The notes under the pieces were generated by a model. It had not been told where the DNA came from, searched no databases, and worked only from the letters and a program-made list of their open reading frames with translations. A program made the translations under genes and the position numbers. Shown here piece after piece: positions 15,001-20,263 of a stretch of DNA of 64,000 nt. The DNA comes from Jatrophihabitans sp. GAS493 (GTDB taxonomy: Bacteria > Actinomycetota > Actinomycetes > Mycobacteriales > Jatrophihabitantaceae), in the NCBI RefSeq assembly GCF_900230215.1, contig NZ_LT907982.1, positions 4,635,568 through 4,699,567 on the forward strand, given 5' to 3'. Numbering within the stretch: position 1 is the stretch's first letter; the number at the start of each line of letters is the position of its first letter.

Positions 15001-15193
15001 ACGTGCACCCGTGATTGTCAGCGGCGCGCGGATCGTCCCGGCGCCTGCGGTAAATGACGTTGAGGCCCTTGCTGCCGCGTTGGAGAACGCTGCCACCCAA
15101 GTCGGCGATGGCACCACTGCGGTGCCGCGGGTGAGGCCAAGCACGTCCAGCTCTCATCGGCTACCTGCGCCCGCACGGCGCCCGGCTGGTTAA
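2..15193 (+). CDS. Giant multidomain polymorphic-toxin-like protein (5' end outside window)
   Basis: The frame is open to the window edge, so GTG at 26 is only the first in-window candidate and the true N-terminus lies upstream. Numbering is from 26. An early stretch (about 90-300) loosely resembles a GH18-like barrel. A papain-like module follows with C671, H746 and D761 in the Cys/His-Ala-Phe/Asp-Leu-His contexts expected for toxin deamidases or proteases. Long beta-rich repeats come next (about 875-1960, 3060-3490 and 4210-4420). A caspase-like module (about 2775-2980) has Q2832 where giant 2 has His, and retains C2868. Three regions (about 2390-2700, 3510-3670, 4465-4770) resemble the last part of OTU domains but lack a nucleophile Cys. 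The C-terminal tail changes character after about 14950 and stops next to an IS630 remnant. Modules are shared with the giant gene at 29848-41127. Family knowledge suggests a type VII-exported toxin. The target is unknown and no adjacent immunity gene is obvious. Confidence 0.8.
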   Translation, partial: RGERDVTDVVIGAAHLKNKPEQAQYSRPPVDHPLGAGRQHTPAEAGSSTRTSAAMPTTQRRDATVTAAPKPGAPARLEPPATDVTASPSHRDSDPVSIELESYSIDAERLAPLWSDVQQLQHNGIRVSLKLGSGLRALERDFSTQYPALLDGLRRHGFNGIELNPAGHVDAPIVAKLIRQLRHDLDPDFEINLAIDADAINTTPERRAFRHLWLSHLGALGYATIRYANTTDLFTALPLLMTANRAEPYTLNAILLAQNVILATDPNTAPASPTELANTIRALRVMYPDLGGAVATTNTTTDIATALTDTPALPMTVRVTNKANVAAWVDVFFGDELLGSSALLLPGRRSTTLNIALGERHGETLRRRIKRPIHGRPELRVRARVIGADPKEKAVTIDAVGKVADFEFAPDMHLPFEIGGVTIVPPMTRGALFAQVGTNTIDAPIELKHEFGRLYDTRIQPPLILGYMISSMAPGLIAVASALDIDAPRARHAVQIFDALTHAPEIADTAAHLLIAASKRLSHLATQLSDASQHLNGPLSLAANQSVTYLRRLAVDLRKGSYLLNLITGAAQTPTDTPDSAPSTINPTTSSAQPPASPIATGAPTTVAAAPLPTPPVDPVIDTARSDLQPQPTYRAATTEQVQDLATIVAGPGRGTKLANSPAAPGNRNTIRSWTEQACLTYSLGILRDLGLTIPQTTSLDDTALDTAHILRSGNTHHIDDWRRLINPDPATTDTETEAALFISPHPTPGQPAHAFLYLRTTTDSTVTDLHATQTPDGWTLTPTSTPTRDALRPDVTHPLTRYTTTHAFLWRNGRFIHPTHNIDPPTIPTTTARALTDLRDATPTTAGARETPPTPTTDDRAITDDSPRINPAHRPSGAHVQTRAINPDLQANPIVRVTPDSFGGVSFGHRLGSPSEVGRLLLGKTFVRNPVRVQLNSADNTITVFSATDGVDGLPEWSHPSGNIRVSAVHFVEARYQNARAEATATARGRLAGGDHSMTPIGHATIASTVRAHGDELVIDLGESVLPIGTANDSKHTAGDTVLLAVHTARGTTQLRSINHPTWHDGPGVGQTEITFLRNHQHTIANEPATMPPKPEKASTRIIPLLNIERHPIHDTVSSSNGKLKYADRRRPIGFGLKNLQVTLQPRPDGSIVAYSSTRWANGDPHWSMWLIDKRLETLRQRAETDDTLAPPGTHTLIIAKTGDGTFLRLSAPGGSRGLGLRDMPAGGWEFATVTLAPGSSTVTIRFHDSDGAIVNRADGSAMLRTSTFNDAQKTWLTGHDNVTDRTDEAPAASPGAGLTEAVVDSERGESPAGGQVSRADAVNDRPPGASAELVPLNEVHPTIEAKINKDGWIHLPGMARFERLVVPDSWVGRFVRVQVNPGTHGVTVFNGVDQASDPIWTVPLDRPAIPSLLAKLAQIVQGDRQVRHRADPDPAAEARPPHGAHDQTVSINSDLDANPLVTARTDRRGNVDFGHRLGTPNAVGRIQLGGHFAEQAVRVQLNSADNTITVFSATDGVDGLPEWSHPSGNIRVSAVHFVEARYQNARAEATATARGRLAGGDHSMTPIGHATIASTVRAHGDELVIDLGESVLPIGTANDSKHTAGDTVLLAVHTARGTTQLRSINHPTWHDGPGVGQTEITFLRNHQHTIANEPATMPPKPEKASAFLAPLLDIEHHPIYDLRSTVHGTIEVPGRDGEVPFGPKSQRVGLQARPDGSIVAYSSTRWANGDPHWSMWLIDKRLETLRQRAETEDALAPPGAHTLIIPAVGQGIYLRLSPDRRQGLKLPGMDMVRWEFATVTLPPGSSTVTIRFHDSDGAIVNRADGSAIRRTTTLDDGQKTWLTSHDKVTDRTGERALSPTTAAQLSRHGAVTDRPLGTSLELVPLSATHPTIESTILSLGRINLPGAASFARLDVPASWIGRSVRVQVNPVTHGVVVFNGLDQGHDPIWTVPLNRPITTHLLARLDQWVETNRKLLDVRELLRADPALSPLGAYTALARLGGDGDQAALIRIGERGNTAQRFSFPNRVVGQHVAMSATPGSSLVTFIGLDVAEDDAGVVTEVSAAWTSHGLLKYPDEQRTWLRETGPLKLTAIDKVGASGAGHELLLADRRFTPDGGWTLIRPVEVTDGVGYYSLTEDYPLRPAPGGPHRQSSGVVSVTGFPVQTILRVVGRDDSGRVFGATDPPVLATFAQRRAIATHPDRSDRTGGADFTTTAPDSTPGRLHQSASEGHREDRRGPTPSTRLPMLSAVRTGPSVESPVGDDQHLVFEQTLDEHGRFINPAGQVTDSFGPAFAHTAIRVQVSTGGEHTGEVTYFSADDQPTIHRPYWSAAGTRDLTLAAAAATSTAMQMSDAAEAVRELANSMNASAVGLLATGREGFRAVAAAAHADAAQTDTAGAGVVRVLAPLGAVSFPVTAEATGTPGIATGVGGVVEDAFGGMANATPGRAELVSVHADGAVEVRTPNPMNPLGPWLLARPRAWVDPGRVEQLTAREGAIDLRGPAGAAARPRWLTATRVMIAGTTLDVFKSAPRTSRWEQALIRALTPQLLLAHGINVESEPSALRTALSQRFLPLMQAIDAQRLDARNTVLEPVYAAYLAAGNVSMLITELGGAGWTPTHAVVLPALAAHLLDLRIDTYDETAAERNAADHDLYGSTDEPAPLTVAAEMSTLNEYGHHHIRLITDTTNHYAAWLADTTGVPTRLADTSTLTAARTQTSRLGHRPAGSISAAPEPKRHRGATGEATSATGATGARDHAHEPATERRLPARPAPLRPAPLKMTPDHVRALIASGDLRLVGSRRTLVIGARHDPSLVAVARAHTRARVHIGADEFTIVGVGTQGGIRLDADTILTATHLASFIKLMDRTSTRPVVLMACATAHMTKPLANSLQRVAAAPEDKVWAFGDGPRQLQGVATGTEVTETGHVLPSIDTPSTWARSIPGSGSDSEAHQIGPILPVDVATFDPSRIIGGLAAAEHHWKTWAKHIPRITESRHLADNPAQGTGIGQESSAIYPVLDASTARNATTVPTAGPVSDRRSAPAARGETGSAPRGRARDRARERRRARQAPIGAHEAAVPMDPDVVMNPVILAVVDVHGYVRVGHRLGDPSAQGRVLLGTEWKGSAVRVQLMAADRTVLVFSEHDARSGQPLWSVPSVNVRVSDADLADARGRVARAEATKTAQSRLTAGDASWTPEGHLSVARTVRTDGNDRVVDLDPELDTVKIGVVADSPFRDGETVMLAVHTGDGTTQARKAIAGETDTIGDAAWVRTQGVGPRQVAFLRTHVEAIANAPARPNKPKSASKTFTRQLTSDVDPTLYARPGADRALVYAGPDPHLITGQPILIDGQPVRVTDPEIHYLRLQSRPDGVVGYSANDPDDPNVRGLWANGEPLWSVWLIDNRVQAMRHRARTDYTLAPLGAHTLILPRPDTRTMVIGAARRSGLVLQPPASEDWDVAVITLPAGESKITARFVRSDATLLTDRAGIEITRTGKLNDSQRGWFEAHQDVIDRSARNNIPTEGTTLYVHPGSNGRYLIGSTSDSNEAGADVSEVLADLISVKHLRAHGVDIRDDATGADIAAAIGERIANAAHTADPAGAVGELLAEFAKWDQDNEVTDVIAGLRAPGQHYLLEPLFLQIAGPVLEVNIAILDHDEQTIEVVGDDMADTSTVHIVRHNAQGRMRAAWSSAEAATASGVAAEAPANATPQPLALNDTHPTFEVRIMADGWIDLPGQKQFAHLQVPPSWVGGRVRAQINPDTHGVIIFNGVHQSISSIWTVPAERPADPAGITKITTDVAEDGTAKPGGLAELYRLRETIRTDPDVAPEGAYTAIVRLTEVKTVAGLRIGAVIDGERYRRLFLFRERRAGEYLAVNMFPDDPQMTFRLLPDMIRTGARAHSAPDAPSPISATRSVPWSANRTMELASTEAALRLFHESFGADVSVIDKVTGRSADQLDAARRERDLGGSRYRVNGVTVPVGAQYGKNLVPMNSAEHYLLPRPVLDGVKVNLGGDAFLFTRKDDAPNTVWLWVEKATGKTRLYNHPTTPVWSLELPQHQLNAGSLRAVKEEVERSVGRLLGEADPRLAPNGAKTVARPIHSRADSRPTYTSFRRSDRPVPGGRNSPESGHVFVTTYPGRASIRVIARGDDGRVVAADTMPAHWSVLAWQSAAAAKDVIDRTDGVGLPVTALDRPAPLPPTARQVRLNPPDPDSQSLPNLIGLVVRSDSDAEQPVIDENHIVFDQTLGKDARFRASASRARFGTNFRNRLIRVEVVVAGPDKGAIAFFSAIGAARAWSARWNQVKYSDHAINKLHRKVARNGLTQLAKTRIAAGDFSLAPDNSVTLARSVDGNVNTGSTSTSHLTVHFADDNHGHIAINVTPLGIYQQDDTVMVSVAGDGVVSVRGESDAGWGVLPARRVDLIGVLRRHEEAIDQLPSTMSEQQPTGVAGGEGVSGEDVLMGDAATGGETSSAGLGSSGQTGFAAVVAAAGRDLAGAPIGVSGRTLRRLVAVGALTAPVTAERVGQLGVNVVVGTLRLGVGEDVSDGDTVLVSVWPDGSVQIRRPDRRDLHGPWIVDHIAQRVTEEDAKVFARYPHAIDHRLIALGEPPPRITPTQTVLGGDHLDIYPSTSEGYEWEQTITRLLAPGFLDAHGIDRTNAGAIRAWGVDQLMSVVDALDHAQLTLTPVLKPVYEHYLSAPNPTTLLTHLRTAGWSPDHQQIFPPLLAHLLDLRIDTYTTASGSDAEPDARATLNPNAHHHIRLVHDTTAGTHHATWTTTDGDTHSDTESGSEEPPVAKRRRLAPPAQTPEPTGHAGDAADTDDTASLQEITSAAFAQAEHQHQQYLQLPAEYQNAQDPAVQRGLAMLANITRRLHPDGERTLITGDDTAHTPGPADGMTTITSWHTLAKYVHNGGHGSLAEILISLPTAPDHALGLLNYHGNLHLIHGEGTHPELLQVNDLLAREPEPNDPHFTPLTHARITTPNITHQDHPTHGAHQRTPRRAATTAIARRAPVIVSGARIVPAPAVNDVEALAAALENAATQVGDGTTAVPRVRPSTSSSHRLPAPARRPAG
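2795..3297 (+). repeat. 503-bp perfect direct repeat, copy 1 (inside giant gene 1)
   Basis: By eye it is identical to 4496-4998 with a constant offset of 1701 bp (567 codons), so both copies are in the same frame. The first mismatches flank it at 2794 and 3298. It codes for the central part of the beta-rich repeat module. Confidence 0.9.
4496..4998 (+). repeat. 503-bp perfect direct repeat, copy 2 (inside giant gene 1)
   Basis: Second copy of 2795-3297. Both sides of it diverge strongly, and further near-identical patches follow (about 3448-3560 with 5145-5262, and about 3738-3790 with 5436-5490). Divergent segments therefore alternate with near-identical ones. Confidence 0.9.
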
Positions 15194-15279
15194 GGGAGCA
15201 AGGTTGTTGAGCTTCAAGCTTTCTTGGGAGGTGTAACCCATCTGCCGGAACACTGTCACCCATCCCCCGAAGGCCAAAA

Positions 15280-15651
15280 ATGGGAAGTATCAGCCGAACC
15301 AACCTCGACTTCCTGCGCCAGATGCGACGCCGCTTCCCGGCCGGGAAGCTCTATGTCATCCTCGACAATTTCAGCCCGCACAGGAAGGCCCAAGTACGCG
15401 AGTGGTGCCAGGCCAACGATGTCGAGCTGGTGTTCACGCCGACCAACGCGTCCTCGACGAACTGGATCGAGTGCGAATTCACCGCGCTACGGTACTTCGC
15501 CCTCAACGGCAGCGACCACCCCGACCACAAAACCCAGGACGCCGCGATCGGAAAGTACATTCGCTGGCGCAACCAACGCGCCCAACTCAAGACCCGCTTC
15601 GCGATCGGCTCCAAAATCCGCGAACCGGATTACCTCCCGCTTTCAGCCTGA
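15280..15651 (+). pseudogene. IS630-family transposase, C-terminal fragment
   Basis: The frame encodes the end of an IS630-type DDE transposase. The second catalytic Asp sits in the motif YVILDNFSPHRK, and the final Glu lies in NWIECEF after the usual VELVFTPTNAS segment. The helix-turn-helix and the first catalytic Asp are missing, so this is a remnant of roughly the last third of the protein and cannot be active. The ATG at 15280 is not a natural start. It lies 87 bp after the stop of giant gene 1, so an old insertion or rearrangement may have replaced the original 3' end of that gene. I saw no clear terminal inverted repeats. Confidence 0.85.
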
Positions 15652-15787
15652 CGCGGCACTAGAATGATTGGGTTTCAGTCGAGGGACACGACAGGGCGCG
15701 GCGAAGCGGTGAGTACCACTTGTCGGTGGCCGCCATCGTCTGGCTCGGTCGGGAGACTTTGGCGTCGAGAATGCGATGGCCGGCGAC

Positions 15788-16789
15788 TTAGCGGCTCGAG
15801 ATCCGGTTGAATATCGACGAGTATTCAAATCCGGTCGGCCGGTCATAGTCATGAAGTTCCCAGAATGACAGCAGCTGGATTCCGTGTTCGGTCGTGTATG
15901 CCTGCAGATCTGCGGCGTCAGAGAGGCTGAGAAACTCCTTGTCGTCATTCTTGCCAGCGATCGGCGTGATTCCCAAACGCCCCCATGCCTCGGTCGCGCC
16001 GATCCGGTAGACCTTCTGCAGCTGGGCCACCGTGCTTCGAGCCGCGGCGAGGGTGTCGGTGAAGGCGTCCTCCCCATCGCCGAAGTCCATCGTCATCACG
16101 TTGACGGCAGCCACCCGAAGGCCAGTCTGATCGGCGTCGTGCAGCAGATCGAGTTGGGGCGACTCCATGCCCTGAGGGTCGACGGCGAGCGAGTACTGGA
16201 TCTGCAGCACCGGATCCGATGCTTGCAGGGCGGCCAGGGCAACGTTGCGGCGATGGGTCGCGGCGTGGTCGTCGATAGCGCCGCCCTCGATGTCGAAGTC
16301 GAGGCGGGTAACGCCATACGTGTCCACAATCTGCTGATAGGCCGCGCGGAGCCGGACCGGGTTGGTACAGGTCTGGGCAAGTTCGCGGGCCGCGTCGCCG
16401 CCGAAGGAAATAATGACCTCGCCGCGTTCGCGTCGAAACGCCGCGATCTGAGCACGGTAAGCGCCGATGGCGTGACCGCTGGCGTCCCAGACGCCCGTGC
16501 AGTCGTGACTCGCCCGAATGAATCCGAGGATGTAGACGCGGGTGCCAGTCTTCGCCCGATCGGCGGCAATATCGGTGATGCTTGCGTCAGACACCTGCAG
16601 GAAAGGCGCTGCGAAGTGGGCGGGGAAGCCGACCGTCGTCTGGGGAATGGTGGCGGGTGAGTCGTGGGTGGGCGAAACGTGGGTATCCGAAGGCAGCGGG
16701 TGACTCTGCCGCCCGCATCCGGCCAACACGAAGCTGGCGAGCGCGGAGACGACGGCCGCCGAGATCGCGGCTCTTTTCAGGGTGAACAT
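15788..16789 (-). CDS. GH18 (chitinase-like) lipoprotein
   Basis: Predicted secreted, lipid-anchored glycosidase of the GH18 type, 333 residues. The chosen ATG at 16789 is preceded by AAGGAAG and directly starts a lipoprotein signal with lipobox LAGC (Cys25). A longer reading from 16867 would bury that signal. Strand-3-like EVIISFGG and the catalytic DxDxE motif LDFDIEGG (D164, D166, E168) are present, as is a C-terminal SFWELHDYDRP segment that resembles the last barrel strand. Family members hydrolyse chitin or act as chitin-binding or endo-GlcNAc enzymes. The all-in-one short barrel without a binding module fits bacterial single-domain members similar to those with disaggregated substrates. 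I see no DasR-like operator immediately upstream, so membership in the amino-sugar regulon further right is not supported. Confidence 0.8.
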   Translation of the reverse strand: MFTLKRAAISAAVVSALASFVLAGCGRQSHPLPSDTHVSPTHDSPATIPQTTVGFPAHFAAPFLQVSDASITDIAADRAKTGTRVYILGFIRASHDCTGVWDASGHAIGAYRAQIAAFRRERGEVIISFGGDAARELAQTCTNPVRLRAAYQQIVDTYGVTRLDFDIEGGAIDDHAATHRRNVALAALQASDPVLQIQYSLAVDPQGMESPQLDLLHDADQTGLRVAAVNVMTMDFGDGEDAFTDTLAAARSTVAQLQKVYRIGATEAWGRLGITPIAGKNDDKEFLSLSDAADLQAYTTEHGIQLLSFWELHDYDRPTGFEYSSIFNRISSR

Positions 16790-17180
16790 GCTGGCGTGCT
16801 TCCTTCCCGTTACGTATCGCGGATAGGTCGTCCACGACCGCCAGATGAAGGTGTGCAGCGGCGGCATCTGCCCACTCTGGCATCTGCGGCGTGCGGACCA
16901 TGCACGGGGCGCGCTCTGCGTCGTAGAGCCGGCAGGCGCACACAGGCGAGTCGATCGGGTTGCCGCAGGACGCGATGGTGTGTGCAGGGCATCAGTTGTG
17001 GCTTGGTTGTCATGCGTACCCCACGTGCTCTCGGTCGTTGACGGTTGTGCTGACCGTGGTGAGGATGCCGATAATCGCTGGGCAGGTAGGGGTGTCCCTA
17101 CCTCAGCCGGAGGGCGCGCACCGACCAGTAGGGGGCTGTACTCCGCTGTAATTCAGCTATGAATTTCCGAAGCTCTATGC
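16790..17180. other. Intergenic region between divergent genes
   Basis: About 390 bp between the divergent lipoprotein and ECF sigma genes, expected to hold both promoters. No TGAACC-N16-CGT motif like that of the second sigma gene is visible. A minus-strand reading near 16943-16840 contains RLYDAE followed by a Trp at the same spacing as in the small proteins at 43943 and 47356. It follows an in-frame stop and has no convincing start, so it is at most a gene relic. Confidence 0.4.
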
Positions 17181-17720
17181 ATGACAACAGACAACGCATT
17201 TCAGACTTCATCGGACACCGAGCGACGCACCCGGGAACTTGTGGATGAACACCGCCAAGCACTTCTCGACTACGCCATGCGGCTCACGCATGGCGACTCG
17301 GTCTGGGCCGAGGACGTAGTACAAGACACTTTCATCCGAGCTTGGCGACACCTCGACCGACTCACGCCGGAGTTCGGGTCGGTGCGTGGGTGGTTGATGC
17401 GGGTCGCCCACAACAGGGTGATGGATGGATACCGGGCCGCTCGTTGCCGTCCGGTGACCGTCGACATCGACGAGTCCTACGGCAGCGCTACCGAGGATGG
17501 CAGCGAGGACATGATTCGCAAGTGGATGGTGACCAGCTTGCTCAAGAAGCTTCCTGAATTGCAAAGAGAAGCGCTGGTCGCGACCATTCTCTACGATCGG
17601 ACCATGGCTCAAGCCGCCCAGGCGCTCGGCGTGCCGGAGGGAACCGTAAAGAGCCGTGTCTTCTATGCCCTTCGTGCGCTGCGCGGGGTGGCCACCGCTG
17701 ATCTTCAGCTCACGGCGTAG
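17181..17720 (+). CDS. ECF RNA polymerase sigma factor (orphan)
   Basis: A 179-residue sigma-70 family protein of the extracytoplasmic-function class. Region 2 is seen in DSVWAEDVVQDTFIRAWRHL and in the WLMRVAHNRVMDGYRA segment. Region 4 carries LPELQREALVATILYDRTMA and the helix-turn-helix GTVKSRVFYALRALRG. The ending closely resembles the second ECF sigma in this window (49455-50024), which also reads GTVKSRTYYALRALRG, so the two are likely paralogues. No anti-sigma gene lies next to it. The gene downstream is a response regulator on the same strand, about 100 bp away, so regulation may be shared. The ATG at 17181 gives the natural length. The Shine-Dalgarno sequence is poor. Confidence 0.92.
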   Translation: MTTDNAFQTSSDTERRTRELVDEHRQALLDYAMRLTHGDSVWAEDVVQDTFIRAWRHLDRLTPEFGSVRGWLMRVAHNRVMDGYRAARCRPVTVDIDESYGSATEDGSEDMIRKWMVTSLLKKLPELQREALVATILYDRTMAQAAQALGVPEGTVKSRVFYALRALRGVATADLQLTA

Positions 17721-17823
17721 CGGCACCAGTTCGACCCACTGGCCCTCGAGCTGAGGAAGGCCGTGCTCAGTATGGGAAGGTATGGTGGTCGTCTCGGCAG
17801 TGCGACGATCTGAGGAGACAAGC

Positions 17824-18495
17824 ATGCGTGTGGCCGTCGCCGATGACAGCGTGCTTCTCCGTGACGGCCTGGTACTACTGCTAGAGGCCGCCGGTCACGA
17901 GGTCATGACCGCGACGTCATCCGGTACTGAACTCCTGGCCCAGCCGCAGATCGTGCAGGCTGAAGTTGCCATCCTTGACATCATGATGCCTCCCGAGCCG
18001 TTCGGTGGCCTGACCACCGCGAAGACACTGCGCGAACGCTATCCAGATATGGGCATACTTCTGCTATCGCAGTATGCTGAGGCGAGTTTCGTCAATGAAA
18101 TGCTGTCGATCCACACTGCATCTATCGGGTACCGAATTAAGGATCGGATCGTCAGCGTAAAAGCGCTGACCGATACTCTGAACCGGATCGCCGACGGCGA
18201 GCTCGTGATCGAACCGGTACTCGCCGCCGCCTTGGTCGAGCGATCAGCTGGAAAACCTCGGAGCGGAATCGAGGCACTGACCGCGCGTGAACGGGAGGTG
18301 TTGCGTCTGATGGCCGAGGGGCGCTCCAACCCGGGGATCGCCGGTGAGCTCTATCTATCGGTTAAGGCGATCGAGAAGCACATAGCGTCCATCTTCACAA
18401 AGCTCGACCTTTCGGATGAAGGTGGCTCACAGCACCGTCGAGTGCTCGCCGTTCTGGCCTACCTGGACGCTCAACCACGCTGGACTGCAAACTAA
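17824..18495 (+). CDS. NarL/FixJ-family response regulator
   Basis: A two-domain transcription regulator of 223 residues. The receiver domain begins VAVADDSVLLRDGL, with the phospho-acceptor Asp in VAILDIMMPP and a conserved Lys in YRIKDRI. A LuxR-type helix-turn-helix follows (LTAREREVLRLMAEGRSN, then SVKAIEKHIASIFTKL). I chose ATG 17824 because it starts directly with the receiver fold and follows GAGGAGA at good spacing. An upstream in-frame start at 17782 adds 14 unlikely residues. No intact sensor kinase is adjacent. The nearest candidate partner is the degenerate histidine-kinase-like gene at 25251, which lacks key residues, so the activating kinase is probably elsewhere. Confidence 0.93.
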   Translation: MRVAVADDSVLLRDGLVLLLEAAGHEVMTATSSGTELLAQPQIVQAEVAILDIMMPPEPFGGLTTAKTLRERYPDMGILLLSQYAEASFVNEMLSIHTASIGYRIKDRIVSVKALTDTLNRIADGELVIEPVLAAALVERSAGKPRSGIEALTAREREVLRLMAEGRSNPGIAGELYLSVKAIEKHIASIFTKLDLSDEGGSQHRRVLAVLAYLDAQPRWTAN

Positions 18496-18518
18496 GTCCG
18501 CGCTCGCATCGGCGTTAG

Positions 18519-19835
18519 TCAACGCTGCCGAACATGGAGCGTGAGTCCCACCGGGCGGAACACCAGGACCTCTTCCACCTGAAGTGTGTAGTCGGGTGGG
18601 AGTGTTAGGTGGTAGCGGCGGATTAGCAGTCCGAGTGTTAGTACGAGTTCGTGTAGGGCGAATTGTCGTCCGATGCAGGCTCGTTCGCCGGTGCCGAAGG
18701 GTTTGTAGGCTCCGGGTGGTCGGCGTTTTATTTGTTCGGGTAGGAAGCGGTCGGGGATGAAGGACTCGACGTCCTCGCCCCATACCGGGTCGCGGTGTAC
18801 GGCTGGTAGCAGTACCAGGACCCAGTCCCCGGCGTGCATCGGATGGATCCCGCCGAGGACGGTGTCTTCGCGTGCCTGCCGGGCGTAGCCGGGTGCGGTC
18901 GGCCAGAGGCGGAGGGTTTCGTCGACGACTCGACGTAGGTATCGGAGTTTGGTGACTTGGTCGAAGGTCGGTTCGTCGTTACCCCAGATGGCGTCGACTT
19001 CGGCTCGGGCGCGGTCCAGCACTTCTGGATCCCTCGCCAGGTAGTACAGCGCAAAGGCCAGGGTTCCCGAAGTTGTCCCATAGCCGGCGGCGAGGAAGGT
19101 CAGCACCTGGTGTCGGATCGCGACCGGGTCAAGGAGGTCTGAGGCCAGCATGATTGCCAGCAGGTCCTCAGCTTGGTCGTTCGCCGAGGTCAGTCGGTGG
19201 GTGATGACGTCATCGACGACGCTGTTCATGTAGGCGATGTTCTGTTCCGCCCGCTGCGCGGCACGCGCACCGATCAGACTGCCCAGCATCGGTGGGCGGG
19301 TGACGGTGCGCTGCCCGTTGGCGACCGTGTCAGAGAGTGCGAGCACGAACGGGTGGGTCGGCCCCTGCTGGAAGGAGTCGAAGGAGTAGCCGAACCCGGA
19401 ACGGCCGATGACCTCCAGGCTGAGTTTGGTGGTGTCGGCGACGACATCGACTGGGTCGCCGTCGGCCTGGTCCCAGGTCTCGATGAGCTGATCGGCGGCG
19501 TCCAGCATGACCGGGTGATACTGGCGCATCGAGGCCTGGCTGAATGCCGGCATGAGCAGCTCATGCCCGACCCGCCACGCCGGATCATCGCCGTCGGCGG
19601 AGAGCAGCCCGTCGCCAAGAAACGAACGCAGCACCGCGACGCTCGGGTGCACCAACTTCCTAAAACGCCGTTCATCGGACAATTCCGTGGCGAGCGCCGC
19701 ACTAGAGACGAAAGTGAACTCAAGGTGGAACAGGCTGCGATGAAAAACTGGGCCCCGCTCACGGGCCATACGCGCGGAATCCTGCATAAAGGTCGTGACA
19801 AGACCCGATGCCGTGGACGACACGGGAACGGCCAT
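18519..19835 (-). CDS. Cytochrome P450, CYP102-like haem domain
   Basis: A 438-residue soluble P450 most like the haem domain of the CYP102 fatty-acid hydroxylases, judged from the WRVGHELLMPAFS segment, the ETLRLWPTAPGYAR region around the ExxR motif, and the haem loop FGTGERACIGRQFALHE with the Cys ligand. Unlike CYP102A1 no reductase domain is fused, so redox partners must come from elsewhere. The I-helix reads LAAGYGTTSG: the Thr is kept but the usual acidic residue before it (AGHETT in CYP102A1) is Gly, which may change oxygen activation. The ATG at 19835 is preceded by GAGG at 5 nt, so the short N-terminus is genuine. The gene is divergent from the KASIII-like gene and may belong to the same lipid pathway. 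Confidence 0.9.
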   Translation of the reverse strand: MAVPVSSTASGLVTTFMQDSARMARERGPVFHRSLFHLEFTFVSSAALATELSDERRFRKLVHPSVAVLRSFLGDGLLSADGDDPAWRVGHELLMPAFSQASMRQYHPVMLDAADQLIETWDQADGDPVDVVADTTKLSLEVIGRSGFGYSFDSFQQGPTHPFVLALSDTVANGQRTVTRPPMLGSLIGARAAQRAEQNIAYMNSVVDDVITHRLTSANDQAEDLLAIMLASDLLDPVAIRHQVLTFLAAGYGTTSGTLAFALYYLARDPEVLDRARAEVDAIWGNDEPTFDQVTKLRYLRRVVDETLRLWPTAPGYARQAREDTVLGGIHPMHAGDWVLVLLPAVHRDPVWGEDVESFIPDRFLPEQIKRRPPGAYKPFGTGERACIGRQFALHELVLTLGLLIRRYHLTLPPDYTLQVEEVLVFRPVGLTLHVRQR

Positions 19836-20263
19836 GTGACCTCACTCCAAGCCACCGGAATTTCCCCAAGTCAAACACACCGAAGGCGCTTTATCTACTG
19901 CCCGTTGAAGTCCGCACCTAGCGGCGAGGTCTCTCCACGCCGCCACAACTGGGCGACAGAGGACCAGGCCAGGGTATCTCAACCGCTAAGAGCCAGACGC
20001 GCTCAACCACCTGAGCGTGAGCCCACTGTTCGGCAGTCATGCCCTTGTTGACCTGGGCGCGTGACCACGACGATACTTCGCGGAAGACTTGTGATGGACA
20101 GGACCGAGCGCGTTCGGATGCGAGGTACTTTCACCAGTTGGCCGGTTCCAGGGCCCCTGCCGGCGTGGGCTTACGTGACAGGTTGGATTGATTGTTGACT
20201 GAAGGCGTGCGTACCCCGACGGCTGTGAACCGACGACGAGTTTCACGATGAATAGAGGCGAAG
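19836..20263. other. Divergent promoter region
   Basis: 428 bp between the divergent P450 and KASIII-like genes. I see no supported gene, strong hairpin or recognisable operator here. It must carry the promoters of both transcripts. Confidence 0.5.

Noticed and set aside
16810-17013. Short minus-strand frame upstream of the GH18 lipoprotein, and the RLYDAE-containing frame overlapping it
   Set aside because: Neither has a supported start. The RLYDAE frame follows an in-frame stop and runs into the lipoprotein gene. It is treated only as a possible relic.
18427-18783. Antisense and overlapping frames around the CYP102-like P450 (also 19173-20051)
   Set aside because: The P450 frame carries all family motifs. 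The others are Pro/Arg/Thr-rich shadows.
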